A stretch of 11,554 bases of DNA from Echinostoma caproni. Taxonomy: Eukaryota; Platyhelminthes; Trematoda; Plagiorchiida; Echinostomatidae. The translations under genes were made by a program, and so were the position numbers. The first letter of the stretch is position 1. Every line of letters starts with the position of its first letter. Location: contig UZAN01043773.1 in the NCBI GenBank assembly GCA_900618425.1, forward strand, positions 28,037-39,590, in the 5' to 3' direction. The notes beneath the pieces were generated by a model. The model saw only the letters and a list, made by a program, of their open reading frames with translations. It ran no database searches and was not told the origin of the DNA. Positions 7,199-11,554 of the stretch are shown one piece after another.

Positions 7199-9991
7199 GA
7201 AGCCGTGTACAAGCATCCCTGTAGATGGCGGAAAGAAGTCAGCCTGTTGTTTCCCTCTTCGCAACCAACTGGTCACTGTTAAACGAGCATCACGGTCTTG
7301 AACAGACTCTGACATTTTATCGTTTGACAGGATGCGAAATACAACTATCTTGTTTTTGAACTGGGGAAAGATCAGTAAATCCTATGGATTCCGAACTCAC
7401 ACATGGACGCCTCATGTTTTCCGCTTGATGCATAACCTACCAGAGGGGCTACAACGGAACACCCATATCGCGGATCTCTTCACATCCCGATGGATTGAAA
7501 AGGAAACTTGCAGTAACAGTCATCCTCACTTCTAACTGGTGGATTTCGCATGCCTCTGAGAGTCGGTTTATTGATCTAAATGCGAACTGATCAGTGCCCT
7601 CGGCGTGGTCATTTGGTTTACCGGTAGAACGCGCACAAAAGCGTGGACGGTGTCTATGCACGGGTGCAAATCCCAACAAAGCTACTAATCTCTCTATGAA
7701 ACTATGTATCTGTTGATGGGTTTACCAACAATCAGTTTACGGAATAACGTTGACCACCTGAGGCATAGTTATAAACTGTCACGAAGTGTAACGTTCCGCG
7801 AGGAATGGGAAGTGAGAGATAATAATCGGTGTCCACAGCAAAAGGAATAACGCAGCTCTGAACAGAAGAAGTTTTCAAAAAATTAAAGTCAGAAGGTGAA
7901 TGAGGTTATCTTGGGGAAGTGTAATGTGCTTACCTTGTCACCAGATCAGAATACCCAATTCATGTTAGCAACAAATTTTGATGATCAAAGTAATACGGTT
8001 GCCACGGAAACAAAATGCGTTTTTAAACAGCGCTACCTCGGAAAAACAATAGGAGTTAGTCGGTGACATGGACAAATTAATTTCAGAATTCAGTCCAAGT
8101 GAAGTGCTTTGTTGTCAAATGTCGATAGAAGATGGACATGTTGCATTGTAAAATATTGCATTTATTAACCAGGAAGCTGGAAGTCAAGTTCATTTCGTGT
8201 GGATGAAAATCCCCGACCAAGCTCAGTCAGTACACACCCGAATTCTCGTATTCCTTAAAAGTGAAAGAAGAAGTAGGTAAATTTTGGAAGGTTCAAAATG
8301 TAACGTATATTTTTCGTTGTCGGTTGAAAAAATGAATTCGTTTGCGCTTTACAGTCAATAAACTAACGCGAGTAAGACAAATAAAAACTACTGAAGTACA
8401 TCTGTACCCATGGATACTGTAGCCAATATGATTTTTATAACCAGAACACTAACTATTTGAGGTCTTTTATCCCCGGAACCAATGTTAGGTGAAGGCACAG
8501 CAGTGTTTGTCCTATTGGTGCCTCGAGGAATCCAACATAACCGACTCCTTTTCTTCGGACATTAGGGAAGCAAGATTACAAGACTGAAGTTACATTACGC
8601 TTTGCAATTCAGTTGACCATCCTTTAGAATTGAACAGCTAGAAGTGCAAATGTGGTATGATCCAAGCCGATGATATTTTCTTGGGCATATGTTTTGCCCG
8701 CTTATGGAAATGATTTTTTCTGAATACCAACAATTTTATATGTTTGGTTGTTAATTTTGCGGGGCACAGATATGTAAGGTAATACAACCTTTGGGGAAGC
8801 CGCATTCGTTGGAACATGAATAACTTGGGGAAATAGTTCTCACTTTGTCACTGAATGATCTACAAAAGCAAAAGGACTACCAGGGCGCATCTGGACGCAG
8901 TAACAACCTCTGTCCAGCTGTTTGGACGCATATCTCAGTTGTGGTTTCGAACAAATTGCAGTGCCAGATTCAGCAGCTGCTTGTGTACATGCTCGTTGCC
9001 GTGCATCTGTGGCGCTAGGATCATTGGCCGTACACCCAGGAGCTAACGGGATCGTGTTTCTCAACCCAACTTGGACCGGAAGAACAGTGGGACAATTAAA
9101 GCAACTCAGAAGGTGGTTTGTGTGTGCCTTGCTAAGTAAACGTGCTCAAGGGAGGTGATAAACGCCTTCCGTTTCTAATATCCCATGGTGTTTCCCTCTC
9201 GCAACACATGTACAACCGTTTGAACATTTGGTACCGCAATCTATTTCATCCTCTCGTGTACATGNCGGGCCTTGATCTGGACCAAAGTAGATCGTAATTT
9301 TTCATCCCCCATTCGAAAACGATGAATCATATGTTTAGTTAGGATGATTACAGATGACCGCAATACCAATTGTTTTGCCACATTGGGCTATACGAAAACC
9401 CCTACCGTATGCTGCTACCCAGAAAAACTTCTTACAATCAACAGGGTGGACCGCACCTATATATTCATTTGTGTTTGCATTTTAGAATAGTTGAAACGCG
9501 AATAGTTGATTTTGACAGTGATTCAGACCTCGTTACGCACGTGAGCTGATTTCCACACTATTTGGATTGATCAGTGTTGATTTGCTTCAAGTGAATTTCA
9601 CAGAGCAATTGCCACTTGTCCTTGTCCTTGAATGCAACTGAAACTGACAGTTTTTGATGAAGTCAGTGAGAGCGATCAATCTTCAGGACTGCGTAGGAAG
9701 TATTTATATGAAAAAGTGAATTGCAAAAAAGAAACTCACCAGAGAATGAAAAATTATTTCTTATAGAACCATTTCGAAGTTATTTTTGTGTCATTTTAAT
9801 TTTGAATTCCACCGTTTGGTGTTGTTGACCAGAAAAAGATCGATAATAAGGTAATAAATCTATAAGGTAAGAAAACCTGGTGGTGGAATATAACTTAGAT
9901 ATCGAGTGAGTATTTCTAAAAACGATGTATTCTGAGGCAAGTTAACTTCACAACCGTTCTACTGAAAAACATAATTTCTCCTTTCTTTGTT
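7199..9991. other. No supported gene; one G+C-richer patch
   Basis: No domain or repeat recognised over nearly 2.8 kb. The most gene-like part is around 8922-9158 (plus), a 78-codon open frame in locally G+C-richer DNA reading for example 'FEQIAVPDSAAACVHARC' and 'PGANGIVFLNPTWTG'. It matches no family I know, lacks clear splice borders, and another open frame (8840-9064) lies opposite it on the minus strand. It could be a lone exon, a decayed gene fragment or chance. An ambiguous base lies at 9265. Confidence 0.5.
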
Positions 9992-10242
9992 TATATAGTG
10001 AACGACGCGTGAATTAAAACGCTTGGAGACATTATAGAGCTGGTTCGAACTTATCGGGTCTCATTAGCATTGCGAATCAATCGACCCTAATTTGTATCGA
10101 TTCTTAGATCTCGCGGGTAGCAGGCAAGCATACAAGCCACCTGACTGCTGGACAGCGCTGATCATGCCGTTTTCTCTCCTCGTCTGGACACTGTGCAGCA
10201 ATACTCCTATGTACAGGCATGATGCAAATATCTTAGTTGATT
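9992..10242 (-). mobile_element. tRNA-derived SINE-like repeat, copy 2 (diverged)
   Basis: This is the minus-strand counterpart of the 3999-4265 repeat. Bases 10131-9992 match copy 1 gaplessly at 98 of 140 positions, and the block 10172-10157 matches 4087-4102 at 14 of 16. The octamer AATCAACT lies at 10242-10235. Many differences are transitions, as expected of neutral decay. The A box region is shortened by about six bases, and the B box core TTCGA has become ATCGA, so this copy should not drive pol III. A GTTCGAACCA at 10050-10041, in the body rather than the head, looks like a B box but corresponds to a non-matching sequence in copy 1. The left limit (9992) is where similarity stops after CTATATA. 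Confidence 0.78.
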
Positions 10243-10603
10243 CAGCATATAGCCTATTCTCCCGGGGTTATGACTGAGTCAGAATTATTCAGAACCTGCC
10301 CGTTTTCACTTCAACAAAATGGCAGAGGATCGGTTTCGACTGAATCCAATTGAATCCCACGATAGCTTCTATAGACTAGGTGAAAAGCAGTCTTATTGGC
10401 TGTCTGATTATCGAATGAATAATATGCTAACGTTAAACCTCTGGGCTCCCAGTTTCGGGAGGCAATGGAGTAGGTGAACTGAGACTGCATATGAGATAGA
10501 AGCAAATCACCACATCTGTACGGTACAACCGAGTCGTTCAGTTTGCTCTTCGGCTACATTATCAAGTTAACCAATCCAATAAGCACACACGCATAAATGA
10601 ACG
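10243..10603. other. No supported gene
   Basis: A 64-codon open frame lies on the minus strand (10505-10311) with no recognisable domain. The frame at 10092-10277 (plus) is antisense to SINE copy 2 and is not a gene. Nothing else stands out. Confidence 0.5.
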
Positions 10604-10676
10604 GTGGCAACGGCGACACTGCCACTTCACAATCACTGATGATGTCACCTCGGCTGATGATGAAACGTTTGCAAAC
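10604..10676 (+). other. Cluster of small inverted and direct repeats
   Basis: A perfect 6-bp hairpin stem GTGGCA/TGCCAC (10604-10609 with 10620-10625) is followed by two copies of CTGATGA (10636-10642 and 10654-10660), then GAAAC (10662-10666) and the palindrome GTTTGCAAAC (10667-10676). Dense short symmetry like this is typical of ends of structured repeats. The CTGATGA...GAAAC order recalls a hammerhead core, but the intervening 19 bases pair poorly, so I do not call a ribozyme. Confidence 0.45.
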
Positions 10677-11554
10677 AAATTGTCAATAACGACGAACAGG
10701 TCAAAAGAAACTACTCTAATATCGTTTTCATAAATAAATTTTGTATGATGAGTTATCGCGTATGCGTAAATCTAATTAGTGTTGGGATCAAGTCTTTGTT
10801 ATTCAATGACACAACATAGCATGGGTTTACAATAAGCATATACGAAAAATTAAAAGAAAATTTCGTTAGTAGCTCCTGTCAAATTATGGTATATGTGGTT
10901 AAGTGTACGTGAATCAATCGCGCACCATCCGTTTACTATTGTCCATGTCCCGATGCTTGTGGTACTCAAGTTCACAGGGGTCAGTATGGATGTAGCCGTG
11001 CGTTTGAGTGTGTGTATGTGTGTGCAAGCGTGATATTTGATGTCCAACAATGCCGGAATAAAGTGTTTCTTGCATATCATAGTGTGGTGTCCTGGTATGA
11101 AAATCTTCAGTTGTGCCCGAGATATGCAGTGTATTACACTTAGGGATCAGTTTGGCGGTGCCCTATATAGGATCATGACTGCGTCATTTGATTTTACATT
11201 GTACCACTGTCAAAAAATGATCAAGAATGACACCAGAAATTCAACAAACCTGCGTGACTAAGCCAGTACAAATAGGGAATTAGTTCCGTGTGCCTTGAAG
11301 CATTTATTCTAAGCTCATCATCGCCGAGGGGTTCAATGATATGGACCCACCATTCTCTACCCTGTTCAAACACATCCACAATGACGGAATAACAAAAACC
11401 TCTCGAAATCCATTTTCTCTTGGGCTCTTTTGGATTTATTGCCTGGAACAAAGAAGAATACAATGCCAGTAACCCGGAGTAATTCACGGATGCTGGAACA
11501 TTCTGGTCCTGACAAAACTCTTTTGGACGAAAACGCGATTAGTCACTCACACAC
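10677..11554. other. No supported gene
   Basis: Open frames of 74-88 codons are present on both strands and overlap each other; none shows a motif. The only clear sequence feature is the TG-rich tract at 11007-11024. Confidence 0.55.
11007..11024 (+). repeat. Short imperfect TG tract
   Basis: Alternating GTGTGTGTATGTGTGTG-type sequence, interrupted once by A. It is an ordinary short dinucleotide microsatellite, with possible length polymorphism. Confidence 0.8.

Noticed and set aside
1..11554. CRISPR array, LTR pair, DNA transposon terminal repeats or bacterial operon
   Set aside because: No regularly spaced repeats, no long direct or inverted terminal repeats and no prokaryote-like gene packing were seen on reading both strands.

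Overview
The window looks like gene-poor, A+T-rich metazoan nuclear DNA, most likely intergenic or deep intronic. The best guess for the organism is a flatworm, probably a digenean trematode. This rests on the style of the decayed CR1/Jockey-type retrotransposon and of the tRNA-derived short repeats; no host gene was identified to confirm it. There are no bacterial operons, no convincing host exons and no intact protein-coding gene. Nearly all short open frames have low-complexity or non-homologous-looking translations and are treated as chance.

Layout. Positions 1-996 hold nothing recognisable except the probable 3' untranslated end of a retrotransposon. Positions 997-3304 (minus strand) are one old non-LTR retrotransposon ORF2, readable as a relay of three frames: endonuclease C-terminal half, reverse transcriptase, then the post-RT C-terminal region. 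It has two frameshifts, ten internal stops and substituted catalytic residues. A fainter endonuclease trace may extend it to about 3514. A short (AAT)6 microsatellite lies at 3734-3751. A tRNA-derived SINE-like repeat lies at about 3999-4265 on the plus strand. A second, diverged copy lies at about 10242-9992 on the minus strand. The two align without gaps over 140 bases at about 70% identity (98/140, counted by hand). A different tRNA-like promoter unit lies at 6141-6199 on the minus strand. Small structured motifs lie at 7110-7198 and 10604-10676. The remaining stretches contain nothing I can support.

The elements do not form a working system. The LINE remnant is dead, but its former lineage is the kind of machinery that mobilises SINEs like the two copies here. 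I did not find a clear undescribed functional system. The points most worth checking are the SINE family whose homology extends about 100 bases upstream of its pol III A box, the second tRNA-like unit, and a degenerate hammerhead-like fold.
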